The translations under genes and the position numbers were made by a program. From the NCBI RefSeq assembly GCF_030388245.1, contig NZ_CP098361.1, positions 1,239,001 through 1,303,000 of the forward strand: a stretch of DNA of 64,000 nucleotides. Direction: 5' to 3'. Origin of the DNA: Paracoccus sp. TOH. GTDB lineage: Bacteria > Pseudomonadota > Alphaproteobacteria > Rhodobacterales > Rhodobacteraceae. Positions 28,660 to 40,613 of the stretch are shown here, one piece after another. The notes under the pieces were generated by a model. That model was given only the letters and a program-made list of their open reading frames with translations, was not told where the DNA came from and did not search any database. Each line of letters starts with the position of its first letter. The stretch's first letter is position 1.

Positions 28660-28681
28660 GGCGGCCGCGGGCCGCCTTTTT
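28660..28681 (+). terminator. Rho-independent terminator of takQM
   Basis: GGCGGCC and GGCCGCC form a perfect 7-bp stem with a 3-base loop, followed by five T. It lies 8 bp after the takM stop. Confidence 0.85.
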
Positions 28682-28704
28682 CCATTGCCGCCCGCGCGAC
28701 CAGC

Positions 28705-28738
28705 AAAAAGGGCCGCCGCGATCCCTCGCAGCGGCCCC
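28705..28738 (-). terminator. Rho-independent terminator of takP
   Basis: On the minus strand an 11-bp stem (GGCCGCTGCGA with TCGCGGCGGCC, one G-T pair) and a GGG loop are followed by a run of five T. It lies 17 bp after the takP stop and back to back with the takM terminator. Confidence 0.8.
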
Positions 28739-28755
28739 GGCAGTCCGGTGATGGC

Positions 28756-30006
<1,251 letters not shown>

Positions 30007-30082
30007 TTACGTCACCCGGCACGCCGGCATGGCCGATCTTGTGGGTGCATCATCGGGCCTACCCAAGCGATTTGGGCTTGCC

Positions 30083-30088
30083 TATACT
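30083..30088 (+). promoter_or_regulatory. Candidate -10 box of nrdR-ribD
   Basis: TATACT lies 32 bp before the nrdR ATG. No good -35 hexamer sits at the right distance, but an inverted repeat CCCAA-N5-TTTGG-like element (30062-30076) covers that region and may be an operator. Confidence 0.35.
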
Positions 30089-30120
30089 GGCAGCGGTTTG
30101 GGGCTTTGGGGGAACAAGGG

Positions 30121-30585
30121 ATGCGCTGTCCGTTCTGCGGAAATGTGGATACCCAGGTCAAGGATTCGCGTCCGGCCGAGGATAACGTGGCCATCCGGCG
30201 GCGGCGGTTCTGCCCGGCCTGCGGCGGGCGCTTCACCACCTATGAGCGGGTACAGCTGCGCGACCTGGTGGTGGTCAAGTCCAGCGGCCGGCGCGAGGAT
30301 TTCGACCGCACCAAGCTGGAGCGCTCGATCCGCATCGCCATGCAGAAGCGGCCGATCGAGCCCGAGCGCATCGACCAGATGATCTCGGGCATCGTGCGGC
30401 GGCTGGAAAGCATGGGCGACACCGACATCCCCTCGAAGGTCATCGGCGAGATCGTGATGGAGACGCTGGCCCGGATCGACACCGTGGCCTATGTGCGGTT
30501 CGCCAGCGTCTACAAGAATTTCCAGGCGGCGGACGATTTCGACAAGTTCGTCTCGGAACTGCGGCCGGGCGCCGCCGAGGAGTGA
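30121..30585 (+). CDS. nrdR: Transcriptional repressor NrdR
   Basis: A 154-residue regulator of ribonucleotide reductase genes. The N-terminal zinc ribbon starts [18 protein letters not shown], and its second Cys pair is [10 protein letters not shown]. The ATP-cone domain (about 49-139) includes [20 protein letters not shown]. It binds ATP or dATP and represses nrd operons when nucleotides are plentiful. The stop overlaps the GTG of ribD. The nrdR-rib link is common in bacteria. Confidence 0.96.
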   Translation: MRCPFCGNVDTQVKDSRPAEDNVAIRRRRFCPACGGRFTTYERVQLRDLVVVKSSGRREDFDRTKLERSIRIAMQKRPIEPERIDQMISGIVRRLESMGDTDIPSKVIGEIVMETLARIDTVAYVRFASVYKNFQAADDFDKFVSELRPGAAEE

Positions 30586-31573
30586 GCGACCGGCGCCACA
30601 TGCGGCACGCGCTGGCACTGGCGCGGCGGGGCCTGGGCAATGTCTGGCCGAATCCGGCGGTGGGCTGCGTGCTGGTCCGCGACGGCATCGTGGTCGGACG
30701 CGGCTGGACCCAGCCCGGCGGACGGCCGCATGCCGAGGCGATGGCGCTGGCCCAGGCCGGCGCGGCGGCGCGCGGCGGCACCGCCTATGTCACGCTGGAA
30801 CCCTGCGCCCATCACGGCAAGACCCCGCCCTGCGCCGAGGCGCTGGTGCGGTCGGGCGTCGTCCGCGTCGTCACCGCCCTGACCGATCCCGACCCGCGCG
30901 TCGCCGGGCGCGGCCATGCCATCCTGCGCGCCGCCGGCATCGCGGTGACCGAGGGCATCTGCGAGGCCGAGGCGCGCGATGTCCAGCGCGGCTTCCTCAG
31001 CCGCATCCAGCGCGGCCGGCCGATGCTGACGCTGAAACTGGCCACCAGCTTCGACGGCCGCATCGCCACCGCCTCGGGCGAAAGCCAGTGGATCACCGGG
31101 CCCGAGGCGCGTCGCCATGTCCATGCGCTGCGCCTGGGCCATGACGCGGTGATGGTCGGCGGCGAGACCGCGCGCGCTGACCGGCCGGGACTGAACGTGC
31201 GCGGCTTCGGCCCGGTGCGGCAGCCGGTGCGCATCGTGGTATCGTCGCGCCCCTTGCCCGAACTGCCGGCCGAGGGATCCGAGCATGGCCCGCTCTGGCA
31301 GGTCGCGGGCCGGCCCGAGCAGTTCATGGCCGAGCTTGGCGCGCGGGGCCTGACCCGCGTCTTCTGCGAAGGCGGCGGGGTGCTGGCGGCCGGCCTGCTG
31401 CGGGCCGGCATGGTCGATCAGCTGATCGGCTACGGTGCCGGCCTGGTGCTGGGCAGCGACGGCCGGGCCGGGATTGCCGCGCTGGGGCTGGAGCGCCTGG
31501 CCGAGGCGCCGCGTTTCCACCTGGTCGAGGCGCGGCGGATCGGGCCCGACCTGATGCATCGCTGGCTGCGCGA

Positions 31574-31577
<4 letters not shown>
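30582..31577 (+). CDS. ribD: Bifunctional riboflavin deaminase/reductase RibD
   Basis: A 331-residue enzyme carrying out the second (deaminase) and third (reductase) steps of riboflavin synthesis. The deaminase zinc site is HAEAMAL plus [18 protein letters not shown] (about 48-90). The reductase part begins near [14 protein letters not shown] and includes [14 protein letters not shown]. It starts with GTG at 30582 inside the nrdR stop. The TAG stop shares CTAG with the stop of the convergent kpsC. The remaining rib genes resume about 4.9 kb away, after the capsule genes. Confidence 0.95.
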
Positions 31578-33568
<1,991 letters not shown>

Positions 33569-33573
33569 GCGCC

Positions 33574-34752
33574 TTACCGGAAGGCGCTGTCGGCGGCGCC
33601 GACCTCGGTGGCGGTGCCCAGGATGGATTGCAGGGTCTTGCGCCATTGCACGAAGGGCGCCTCGGTCACGTAGACGGTGTCGCTGTCGCGGATGACAAAG
33701 TCACGCGCCAGGAACATGCCGTCCGGCTTGGTCAGGTCGAGCACATAGGCGACGCGCTGCGTGCCGTAGATGTCGTTGCGGCCAAGCACGGCGCGGGCGA
33801 CGGTCTGCGGCTCGTCGCGCAGGACGAAGACGCCCTTCGGATCGGCCAGCTGGGTGCTGAGGCCACCGACCATGGCCACCGCCTCGATGGCGTTGATCTG
33901 CTCGTTGCCGAGCGGCACCTTGGTCTGGCCGCCAAGCGCACCCAGCGCGGTGAAGCTGCGCTCGTCCTCCTCGACCAGGATCACGTCGCCGGGACGCAGC
34001 GCGATGTCGTTGCGCGCATTGGAATAAAGGTCGCGCAGCCAGACCTTGCCGCTGGAATTGCCGCGCTTCACGGTGACCACCGCGATCTCGGGCTCGATCG
34101 AGACGCCGCCGGCCTTCGACAGCATGGCCGAGAGCGAGCGGGTCGGGCGCTCGATCGGATAGACGCCCTGGCCATTGACCTTGCCCATGACCGAGACGGT
34201 GGCGCCGTCGCCGGCGACGCGGGTCACCATGACCTGCGGGTCGGGGGTCTGGGTTTCCAGCTTCTGGGTGATGATGCGGCGCAGCTCGTCGGGGCTGTTG
34301 CCGGCAGCGCGGATGCGGCCGGCATAGGGCACGAAGATATAACCCTGGCTGTCCACCTGCAGTTCGGTCAGCGCGGTCGAGCTTTGCCCCATCGAGGCCA
34401 GCAGCCCGTCATCGACGTTTTCCCAGATCTGCAGGCCCAGCACGTCGCCGGGACGGACCTCGTCGGCGCCCACCTGGCCGGCGGCACGGAAATCGGAGGA
34501 GAAGCCGTAGGCGGGGGTGTAGTTCGCCGCCCGGTTCACCCGGTCATCGACATTCACGATATGCGAGCTGCCGCCCTTTTCGACCGAGCCCGAGAGGATC
34601 TCGCCCTTGGTGGGACCGGAGCGCGGCAGGCCACAGGCCGAGACCAGAAGCGCCGCCCCGAGAAGCGCGACCTGCGCCATGCGGGTGGCAAAAGAGCGCG
34701 GCCGGAGCAAGGCCGGTCCGCACCGAACGGGTGAAAAACTCGCTTGAGTCAA
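33574..34752 (-). CDS. Capsule/polysaccharide export lipoprotein, Wza/KpsD-like
   Basis: A 392-residue outer-membrane polysaccharide exporter. The lipobox LVSAC places the lipidated Cys at residue 40, after a hydrophobic helix. The Poly_export domain contains VRPGDVLGLQIWE and two SLBB-like repeats with VSVMGKVNGQGVYPIERPT and a later MVGGLS. The start is taken as TTG at 34752 because AGGAG sits 7 bp upstream; an internal ATG at 34680 lacks a ribosome site but gives a more standard signal peptide. Size is nearer to Wza (379) than KpsD (558). It sits between kpsS and kpsC. Confidence 0.88.
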   Translation of the reverse strand: MTQASFSPVRCGPALLRPRSFATRMAQVALLGAALLVSACGLPRSGPTKGEILSGSVEKGGSSHIVNVDDRVNRAANYTPAYGFSSDFRAAGQVGADEVRPGDVLGLQIWENVDDGLLASMGQSSTALTELQVDSQGYIFVPYAGRIRAAGNSPDELRRIITQKLETQTPDPQVMVTRVAGDGATVSVMGKVNGQGVYPIERPTRSLSAMLSKAGGVSIEPEIAVVTVKRGNSSGKVWLRDLYSNARNDIALRPGDVILVEEDERSFTALGALGGQTKVPLGNEQINAIEAVAMVGGLSTQLADPKGVFVLRDEPQTVARAVLGRNDIYGTQRVAYVLDLTKPDGMFLARDFVIRDSDTVYVTEAPFVQWRKTLQSILGTATEVGAADSAFR

Positions 34753-34849
34753 ACTGTTACTCCTGTCCTCTCGTGCGATTCCCGGATCGCTGCCGTCTTT
34801 TGCGGCAGGTTAGCCCAGCACGGCGGGCTTTTCCATATTTTTGCCCTGG

Positions 34850-36247
34850 TCAATCGTCCTTGTCGCCCATCTGTTGCCGATACTGGCCACGTCCGGCGAA
34901 AAGCGCCTGATAGGGGTCTTCGGGTGCCAGCATCATGTCGACGACGATGCGCAGCGCGTGGGCGCGCGAGCGCGCCGCGTAATAGCCGCCCGGCACCTGG
35001 CTGCTTTCCAGCAGGAAATCGCGATAGCGCCGATAGGCCACGGCCCGCGGCGGGCGCGGATCGTGCAGGAACTCCGCCAGGCTTTGGTCCGAGACCAGGC
35101 CCGGCTTGTCGAAGACCGCCCGGCCCATGGCCTTGACCGGCAGGCCGCGCCACAGCGCCTGCTGCGCCGCCGTCGAATTGACGGTGATCGCCGCACGGGC
35201 CTGGTTCATCAGCCGCGCCAGCTTGCCGCCGCGGACGAAATGCACCCGATCCTCGATCCCCAGGGCGCGGGCCTTGTCCTGGATGGCCTGGCGGATGCCG
35301 CCGCGCCCGTCCTCGAGCGGGTGGGCCTTGAAGACCACGCGGTGGTGGCGGGGTGCCCAGCGGGAGAATTCGGTCAGCACCTCGTCGGTGAAGTCCGACA
35401 TGCGGGCATAGGGCGAATGGGCGACGAAATTCGAATCATGTTCGAGCTGCATCAGCACCAGGATATAGGGAAAGCCGCCGCGCCGCACCGCCTTGGCCTC
35501 GCCTATGCGGGCCACGGCGTCGAGGGGGGTCAGCAGGAAGCGCCGCAGGTTCAGCCGGAACTCCCGGAACACGCCGATCTGGCGATGGGTGCGATAGCCG
35601 GGATAGCGGCGGTTCGCCACCAGCACGAAGAAATGGTAGAGCGCGCCGTAGAACTTGTGCTGGCGCATGTCGCCCCAATGCGCCGGCGGGCGGTTCATCT
35701 CGCCCATCCGGTTGCGCAGGGCGTTGCGCATCTCGCGCAGGGGGATGCGCATCAGCGCCGAATGGCCGTTCGAGCCGCCGCGTTCATAGGTGATCCAGAA
35801 CGGGCGCAGATAGCCTTCCTCGAAGACATGCAGCACCAGGTCGTAGCGCTGCGCCGCCTTGCGCGCCGCGGCGTGGATCGGGCGCACATCGCCGTAAAGC
35901 ACGATGTCGGTCACGCCCTTTTCGGTGATGATGCGGTCCAGATGCTCGGGCCAGTCCTCGGGGCGGCCGGCATGGCGGATCAGCCGCCGCGGGTCGGACC
36001 AGAAGAATTCGTCGCCGGCGTTGAAGCTGACGCGCCAGACCTGCGACCCGGTGTCGCGGAGCAGGCGGCCGACGCGGTCGAAGAACGGGCCATGCGGCCC
36101 CTGCAGCATCAGGAACACGCGCTTCGGCGCCGGCAGGGCGGCGGTTGCGGCGACGGGCGCCATGAGATGTCCCGCCGGTCGCGAGGTTCCGGCGACTTGC
36201 TGGCGCGCCGGCTGCTGGGCGGCGCGAAGAGTAAGGGATCCGGTCAT
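34850..36247 (-). CDS. kpsS: Capsule Kdo transferase KpsS
   Basis: A 465-residue protein of the capsule polysaccharide synthesis family; KpsS adds the first Kdo residue to the phosphatidylglycerol anchor. Landmarks are RVFLMLQGPHGPFFDRVG (about 43-60), HVFEEGYLRPFWITYERGG and VVFKAHPLEDGR, then TVNSTAAQQALWRGLPVKA. It is the first gene of the kpsS-exporter-kpsC set. The inner-membrane genes kpsM, kpsT and kpsE are not in the window, so the full export system must be completed elsewhere. Confidence 0.92.
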   Translation of the reverse strand: MTGSLTLRAAQQPARQQVAGTSRPAGHLMAPVAATAALPAPKRVFLMLQGPHGPFFDRVGRLLRDTGSQVWRVSFNAGDEFFWSDPRRLIRHAGRPEDWPEHLDRIITEKGVTDIVLYGDVRPIHAAARKAAQRYDLVLHVFEEGYLRPFWITYERGGSNGHSALMRIPLREMRNALRNRMGEMNRPPAHWGDMRQHKFYGALYHFFVLVANRRYPGYRTHRQIGVFREFRLNLRRFLLTPLDAVARIGEAKAVRRGGFPYILVLMQLEHDSNFVAHSPYARMSDFTDEVLTEFSRWAPRHHRVVFKAHPLEDGRGGIRQAIQDKARALGIEDRVHFVRGGKLARLMNQARAAITVNSTAAQQALWRGLPVKAMGRAVFDKPGLVSDQSLAEFLHDPRPPRAVAYRRYRDFLLESSQVPGGYYAARSRAHALRIVVDMMLAPEDPYQALFAGRGQYRQQMGDKDD

Positions 36248-36415
36248 GGTATCAGACGGTCAAGACCTTGGGCTGCTGAACATGGGTTTTCGGCTTTTCG
36301 CTACAGGCGGAGCCTACCACCGGGATCGTCCTTTCCTGATGCATGAAAACCCGACCGCTGTCACGACCTTTCCCGAATCTCGCTTAACGCGGCTTAAGCT
36401 CTGTTGCGGCTTTGC

Positions 36416-36444
36416 TTGAAGATCGGGCGGCAAGGCTCTAGTTC
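36416..36444 (+). promoter_or_regulatory. Candidate promoter of ribE-nusB
   Basis: TTGAAG at 36416-36421 and TAGTTC at 36439-36444 are 17 bp apart, upstream of the ribE ATG at 36471. This would give the downstream rib genes their own start after separation from ribD. No FMN riboswitch was seen in the leader. Confidence 0.4.
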
Positions 36445-36470
36445 TCTGCCATCGGACAAAGGGGACGGCC

Positions 36471-37064
36471 ATGTTTACCGGCATCATCACGGATATCGGC
36501 GAAGTTTCGCGCGTCGAGATGCGCGGCGACATGCGGGCGCGCATTTCCTGCCATTACGAAATGACCGGGGTCGAGCTGGGCGCCTCGATCGCCTGCGACG
36601 GCGTCTGCCTGACGGTGATCGAGAAGGGCGCCGACTGGTTCGACGTCGACATCTCGGCCGAGACGCTCTCCAAGACCAATATCGGCGCCAACGGCTGGGC
36701 GCCGGGCAAGCGGCTGAACCTGGAACGCGCGCTGCGGGTCGGGGATGAGCTGGGCGGCCACATCGTCTCGGGCCATGTCGACGGCGTCGCGGTGATCGAG
36801 GAGATGCATGACGAGGGCGACAGCACCCGCATCAGCTTCCGCGCGCCCGAGGCGCTGGCCCGCTTCATCGCGCCCAAGGGCTCGGTGGCGCTGAACGGCA
36901 CCTCGCTGACGGTGAACGAGGTCGAGGGCGCCCGCTTCGGCGTCAACGTCATCCCGCATACCCAGGCGGTGACCACCTGGGGCGAAGCCCGGGTCGGCGA
37001 TGGCGTCAACCTGGAAATCGACACGCTGGCCCGCTATGTGGCGCGGCTGGCCGAGGCGGGGTGA
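36471..37064 (+). CDS. ribE: Riboflavin synthase alpha chain
   Basis: A 197-residue enzyme that dismutates two molecules of 6,7-dimethyl-8-ribityllumazine to riboflavin. The two duplicated lumazine-binding halves begin with MFTGIITDIGEV and (second half) ELGGHIVSGHVDGVA. IACDGVCLTV and LNGTSLTVNEV are the equivalent ligand loops. AAAGGGGAC precedes the ATG. The stop overlaps the ATG of the next gene (TGATG). Confidence 0.96.
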   Translation: MFTGIITDIGEVSRVEMRGDMRARISCHYEMTGVELGASIACDGVCLTVIEKGADWFDVDISAETLSKTNIGANGWAPGKRLNLERALRVGDELGGHIVSGHVDGVAVIEEMHDEGDSTRISFRAPEALARFIAPKGSVALNGTSLTVNEVEGARFGVNVIPHTQAVTTWGEARVGDGVNLEIDTLARYVARLAEAG

Positions 37065-37630
37065 TGGCGGGAATCGGCCATAACCGCGGCCCCGGCCCCG
37101 CCAGCGGCTTTCATGCCCATGCCTGGGCGGTGGCGCGGCGCGAGCTGCTGGGCGCGCGGCTGCCGGTCGAGGTGGTGCGGATGCAGGTCCGCCGGGCCAG
37201 GGAACTGGGCCTCGACTACAAGACCTATGCCGGGGTGCGGGCCACGACGGGCCGGGATCTGGTGGCTTTCCTTTATTCCAGCAACGCGCTTGGCGTGTTC
37301 CGCCCCCAGCAGCGGCTGGGCCAGGCGGAATGCGCCCGCATCGCGCAAAGCGCGGCCGTGCCGCATCTGGGCTGCGGACCGGGGCTTGCGCCGGCGGCGC
37401 TGGCGATGCAAATCGGGGCGCGATCGGTCCAGGATCTGCCGCATTTCGGCACCCCCTGGTCGGCGATGCGGGACAGGATGAAGGCCTGGTTGCGGGCCGA
37501 GGGCCTGCCCGGGGATGCGGTGCTGATGATCGGCGAGACCGATCACGAACGTGAGATGATGGCGGCGGGCGGGCTGGCGGGTTTCGTCAGCGGCCAGCGG
37601 TTCTTTGCAGGAGTTGCGGATGCAATATGA
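37064..37630 (+). CDS. Conserved hypothetical protein embedded in the rib cluster (IGHNRGP start)
   Basis: A 188-residue protein with no recognised enzyme domain. It begins MAGIGHNRGPGPASGFH; the IGHNRGP heptad occurs at the N-terminus of various alphaproteobacterial proteins of unknown role. The rest is soluble and Ala/Arg-rich, with a hydrophobic stretch (GRDLVAFLYSSNALGVF) and a helix-rich C-terminus containing IGETDHEREMMAAGG. It overlaps ribE at one end and ribB at the other, so it is translated with riboflavin genes. It could regulate or assist flavin synthesis; this is inference only. Confidence 0.75.
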   Translation: MAGIGHNRGPGPASGFHAHAWAVARRELLGARLPVEVVRMQVRRARELGLDYKTYAGVRATTGRDLVAFLYSSNALGVFRPQQRLGQAECARIAQSAAVPHLGCGPGLAPAALAMQIGARSVQDLPHFGTPWSAMRDRMKAWLRAEGLPGDAVLMIGETDHEREMMAAGGLAGFVSGQRFFAGVADAI

Positions 37631-38738
37631 CAAGCCGGGTGAGGTCGAGCGGGACTGGTCGAGCGCCATCTCTCCGACCGAGGAGATCATCAACGAGGCC
37701 CGCAACGGCCGGATGTTCATCCTGGTGGACCACGAGGACCGCGAGAACGAGGGCGACCTGGTGATCCCGGCGCAGATGGCCACGCCCGACGCGGTGAACT
37801 TCATGGCCACCCACGGCCGCGGGCTGATCTGCCTGTCGATGCCCGGCGCGCGCATCGACGCGCTGGGGCTGCCGCTGATGAGCTCGAAGAACTCCAGCCG
37901 CCACGAGACCGCCTTCACCATGTCGATCGAGGCGCGCGAGGGCGTGACCACCGGCATCTCGGCCCATGACCGCGCCCATACCATCGCGATCGCCATCGAC
38001 CCGACCAAGGGCGCGGCCGACATCGCCACGCCCGGCCATATCTTCCCGCTGCGGGCGCGCGACGGCGGCGTGCTGGTCCGCGCCGGCCATACCGAGGCGG
38101 CGGTGGACATTTCGCGCCTGGCCGGGCTGAACCCGGCGGGCGTGATCTGCGAGATCATGAACGAGGACGGCAGCATGGCGCGGCTGCCGGATCTGGTGGC
38201 CTTCGCCCAGAAGCACGGGCTGAAGATCGGCACAATCAGCGACCTGATCGCCTATCGCCGCCGCCACGACAACCTGATCGCCGAGCGCGGCCAGCGCGCC
38301 GTGCATTCGACGCATGGCGGCGACTGGATGATGCGCATCTTCGCCGACGAGACCACCGGCGCCGAGCATATCGTGCTGACCAAGGGCGACCTGACCACGC
38401 CCGGCCCGGTTCCGGTGCGCATGCATGTCCTGGACCCGCTGCATGACGTGCTGGGCATCGGCCGCGAATCCGCCGGCAGCCTGGGCGCCGCCATGCGCCT
38501 CATCGCCGAGGAGGGGCGGGGGGTCGTGGTGCTGTTCCGCGACCTGGAACCGCGGCTGCCGCGCCAGGACGAGGTGTCGTCGCATGTGATCCGGCAATAC
38601 GGGCTCGGGGCGCAGATCCTCTCGGCGCTCGGCCTGTCCGAACTGGTGCTGCTGACCAATTCGGCGCCGGTCAAGGTGGTCGGGCTTGACGCCTACGGGC
38701 TTTCGATCCATTCCAGCCGTCCGATTCCCCAAGAGTGA
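37620..38738 (+). CDS. ribB: 3,4-dihydroxy-2-butanone-4-phosphate synthase with degenerate GTP-cyclohydrolase-like domain
   Basis: A 372-residue protein. The N-terminal domain (about 1-205) is RibB, with the acidic metal site DHEDRENEGDL, the HGRGLICLSM region and RAGHTEAAVDI; it makes the four-carbon unit from ribulose 5-phosphate. The C-terminal part resembles GTP cyclohydrolase II but lacks its three zinc-binding cysteines: where an active enzyme has HSECLTGD...CDCG, this has RMHVLDPLHDVLGIG. This matches the RibB-X type fusion known in Proteobacteria, so a separate RibA is needed. ATG at 37620 follows CAGGAG; an upstream TTG at 37605 is less likely. Confidence 0.93.
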   Translation: MQYDKPGEVERDWSSAISPTEEIINEARNGRMFILVDHEDRENEGDLVIPAQMATPDAVNFMATHGRGLICLSMPGARIDALGLPLMSSKNSSRHETAFTMSIEAREGVTTGISAHDRAHTIAIAIDPTKGAADIATPGHIFPLRARDGGVLVRAGHTEAAVDISRLAGLNPAGVICEIMNEDGSMARLPDLVAFAQKHGLKIGTISDLIAYRRRHDNLIAERGQRAVHSTHGGDWMMRIFADETTGAEHIVLTKGDLTTPGPVPVRMHVLDPLHDVLGIGRESAGSLGAAMRLIAEEGRGVVVLFRDLEPRLPRQDEVSSHVIRQYGLGAQILSALGLSELVLLTNSAPVKVVGLDAYGLSIHSSRPIPQE

Positions 38739-38742
38739 CCTG

Positions 38743-39294
38743 ATGGCCGCCAGCATCGAACATTACCAATTGCCGCTGCCCCGTATCGAGGGCGGCGCGC
38801 GGCTGCTGATCGTGGTCGCGCCCTATTACCGCCAGATCGCCGACGGGCTGATCGCCGGCGCGCGCAAGGTCGCGGCCGAGGCCGGCGCGGCCGTGGATCT
38901 GGTCGAGGTGCCCGGCGCGCTGGAGGTTCCGACCGTCATCGGCCTGGCCGCCGCGCGCGGGCTCTATGACGGCTATGTCGCGCTGGGTTGCGTGATCCGG
39001 GGCGAGACCACGCATTACGACACGGTCTGCAACGACAGCTCGCGCGGCATCACCCTGCTGGGGCTGCAGGGCCATTGCATCGGCAATGGCATCCTGACGG
39101 TCGAGAATTACCGGCAGGCCGAGGTCCGCGCCGACCCGGACGGCCAGAACAAGGGCGGCGGCGCCGCTGCGGCCGCGCTGCATCTGGTAGCGCTGAAACG
39201 CCGCTGGCAGGCGCAATCGCCACGCGGCGATGCGGGGGCGCCGCGCGACGTGATCAAGCTGGCCGGCGAAATCGACGGGCCGAGGGGCGCATGA
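38743..39294 (+). CDS. ribH: 6,7-dimethyl-8-ribityllumazine synthase
   Basis: A 183-residue lumazine synthase that condenses the RibB product with the pyrimidine from RibD. The family core is VPGALEVPTVIGLAA, then VALGCVIRGETTHYD (about 75-90) with NDSSRGITLLGLQ. QAEVRADPDGQNKGGGAA contains the phosphate-binding region. The C-terminus is some 20 residues longer than minimal family members. The stop overlaps the nusB ATG, a common ribH-nusB arrangement. Confidence 0.95.
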   Translation: MAASIEHYQLPLPRIEGGARLLIVVAPYYRQIADGLIAGARKVAAEAGAAVDLVEVPGALEVPTVIGLAAARGLYDGYVALGCVIRGETTHYDTVCNDSSRGITLLGLQGHCIGNGILTVENYRQAEVRADPDGQNKGGGAAAAALHLVALKRRWQAQSPRGDAGAPRDVIKLAGEIDGPRGA

Positions 39295-39788
39295 GCAAGA
39301 CAGGCGACAAACGCAATTCCGCCGACCGCGAGGCCCGGCAGGCCCGGGCCGCCGCGGCGCGGCTTTATGCCGTGCAGGCGCTGTTCCAGATGGAGGCGGC
39401 CGGCCATTCCGCCGACCGCGTCCAGCGCGAGTTCCTGAACTGGCGCATCGGCCGCGAGGGCGAGGACCAGGACATCGTCTCGGCCGAGGCGGATCTGGCA
39501 CTGTTCGCCCGCATCATCGACGATGCCGTCACCTGGCAGTCGAAGATCGACCAGATGACCGACCGGGCGCTGGTGGCGAAATGGCCGATCGACCGCATCG
39601 ACCCGGTGCTGCGCTCGGTGTTTCGTGCCGCCGGAGCCGAACTGGTGACCCCGAAGACCCCGCCCAGGGTGGTGATCACCGAATATGTGCAGTTGGCGCA
39701 GGCCTTCTTCGCCGAGGGGCGCGAGTCGAAATTCGTCAATGCCGTGCTGGACCATATGGCCCGCGAGGCGCGGCCCGAGGCATTCTGA
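39291..39788 (+). CDS. nusB: Transcription antitermination factor NusB
   Basis: A 165-residue RNA-binding protein that joins NusE/S10 on boxA during rRNA transcription. Family stretches are ARLYAVQALFQMEAAG (about 24-39), DRIDPVLRSVFRAAGAEL and VITEYVQLAQAFF, ending SKFVNAVLDHMAR. The basic N-terminal extension MSKTGDKRNSADREARQARA is typical of alphaproteobacterial members. It is the last gene of the rib-nusB set. Confidence 0.95.
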   Translation: MSKTGDKRNSADREARQARAAAARLYAVQALFQMEAAGHSADRVQREFLNWRIGREGEDQDIVSAEADLALFARIIDDAVTWQSKIDQMTDRALVAKWPIDRIDPVLRSVFRAAGAELVTPKTPPRVVITEYVQLAQAFFAEGRESKFVNAVLDHMAREARPEAF

Positions 39789-39865
39789 CGCGCCGCGCAT
39801 TTTTCCTGCCCGAGGCGCGGCGATCGCGCTAGAATGGCGCGGTTCGTCCAGCTTGGGGAAAGCAG

Positions 39866-40183
39866 ATGCCGCAGCTCATCCGGCTCTATATCGTCAGCAT
39901 CGCCATCGGCTTTGCGCTGGCGCTGGTCTTCACCGGCCTGCTGCTGGCGCTGGACGTGGCCGGTTTGCGGCATCTGACCAGCGCGACACGCGGCGGCTGG
40001 ATCGCCGTGCTGATGCTGACGGTCTTTCACACCATCCTGTTTTCCGGGGTGCAGTTCGGCATCCGGGTGATGCTGATGGCCCAGGGCGAGGGGCCGCGCG
40101 GCGGCCACCGGCAACGGATTCGCCGCCGGCCCGCGCCGGCGCCCGCCGCGGTTCCCGCATCCGCGGGCACGGTCTCGCGCTGA
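39866..40183 (+). CDS. Small membrane protein of unknown function
   Basis: A 105-residue protein with two membrane spans (LYIVSIAIGFALALVFTGL and WIAVLMLTVFHTILFSG) and a basic, Ala/Pro-rich cytoplasmic tail (RQRIRRRPAPAPAAVPA). GGGGAAAGC precedes the ATG. Comparable small proteins occur downstream of nusB in Rhodobacteraceae, but no function is known to me. It is followed after about 80 bp by a strong terminator. Confidence 0.7.
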   Translation: MPQLIRLYIVSIAIGFALALVFTGLLLALDVAGLRHLTSATRGGWIAVLMLTVFHTILFSGVQFGIRVMLMAQGEGPRGGHRQRIRRRPAPAPAAVPASAGTVSR

Positions 40184-40261
40184 GCGGACCGCCCGGGCAA
40201 TCACGGAACCGCTGCATTTTTGCGTCCGGACTGTGGACCTGACGCAACAATCTGACCGGCA

Positions 40262-40290
40262 AGGCAGCGCAGAAGCGCTGCCTTTTTTTT
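40262..40290 (+). terminator. Strong rho-independent terminator
   Basis: GGCAGCGC and GCGCTGCC form an 8-bp stem around AGAA, followed by eight T. It ends the transcript of the small membrane protein and possibly the whole rib-nusB operon. Confidence 0.92.
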
Positions 40291-40613
40291 GTGCAGCACC
40301 CCGGGCTGCATGGTTCTGTTGCAGGGCTTTCATGCTTCGTGAGGTTGCGGTGCCCTATTACCTTCTGAACTTGTGTCACAAACGCCGCCGCAACCTTTCC
40401 GCGAAATGGTTTCATCACGATTTCGGATGGTCATATTTCCGCCAACGGCGAAATTCCGCGGTCTTTTCACGTTTTTGAGAGCTTCTCCGGGGTTTTCACG
40501 GCCTCTTTATCCAGAGGTGTCCCAGTTCTACCTCTGAGCCAGCAGAGATGCTCGTGGCGCCGGAAGGCCGGGGTCACGGACACGAAACGGTTCGAAAAAA
40601 GGACTGATCCAAG
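40291..40613 (+). other. Gene-free, AT-enriched leader region of the DUF481 gene
   Basis: This 323-bp stretch is less GC-rich than its surroundings and has no convincing gene; a short frame through it has poor codon use and no ribosome site. It holds a small palindrome TTGTGTCACAA (40371-40381) and several T-rich patches. A promoter and long untranslated leader for the outer-membrane protein at 40614 are the likely content. No confident -35/-10 pair was found. Confidence 0.4.

Noticed and set aside
36384..36397. TTAA repeat pair resembling a CtrA site between kpsS and ribE
   Set aside because: The spacing is 6 bp rather than 7, so it does not meet the CtrA consensus; kept only as a note.
36248..36470. 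FMN riboswitch upstream of ribE
   Set aside because: None of the conserved RFN stretches could be found in the leader.
40233..40478. Possible 81-residue gene downstream of the small membrane protein
   Set aside because: It runs through a strong terminator, has no ribosome site and unusual composition.
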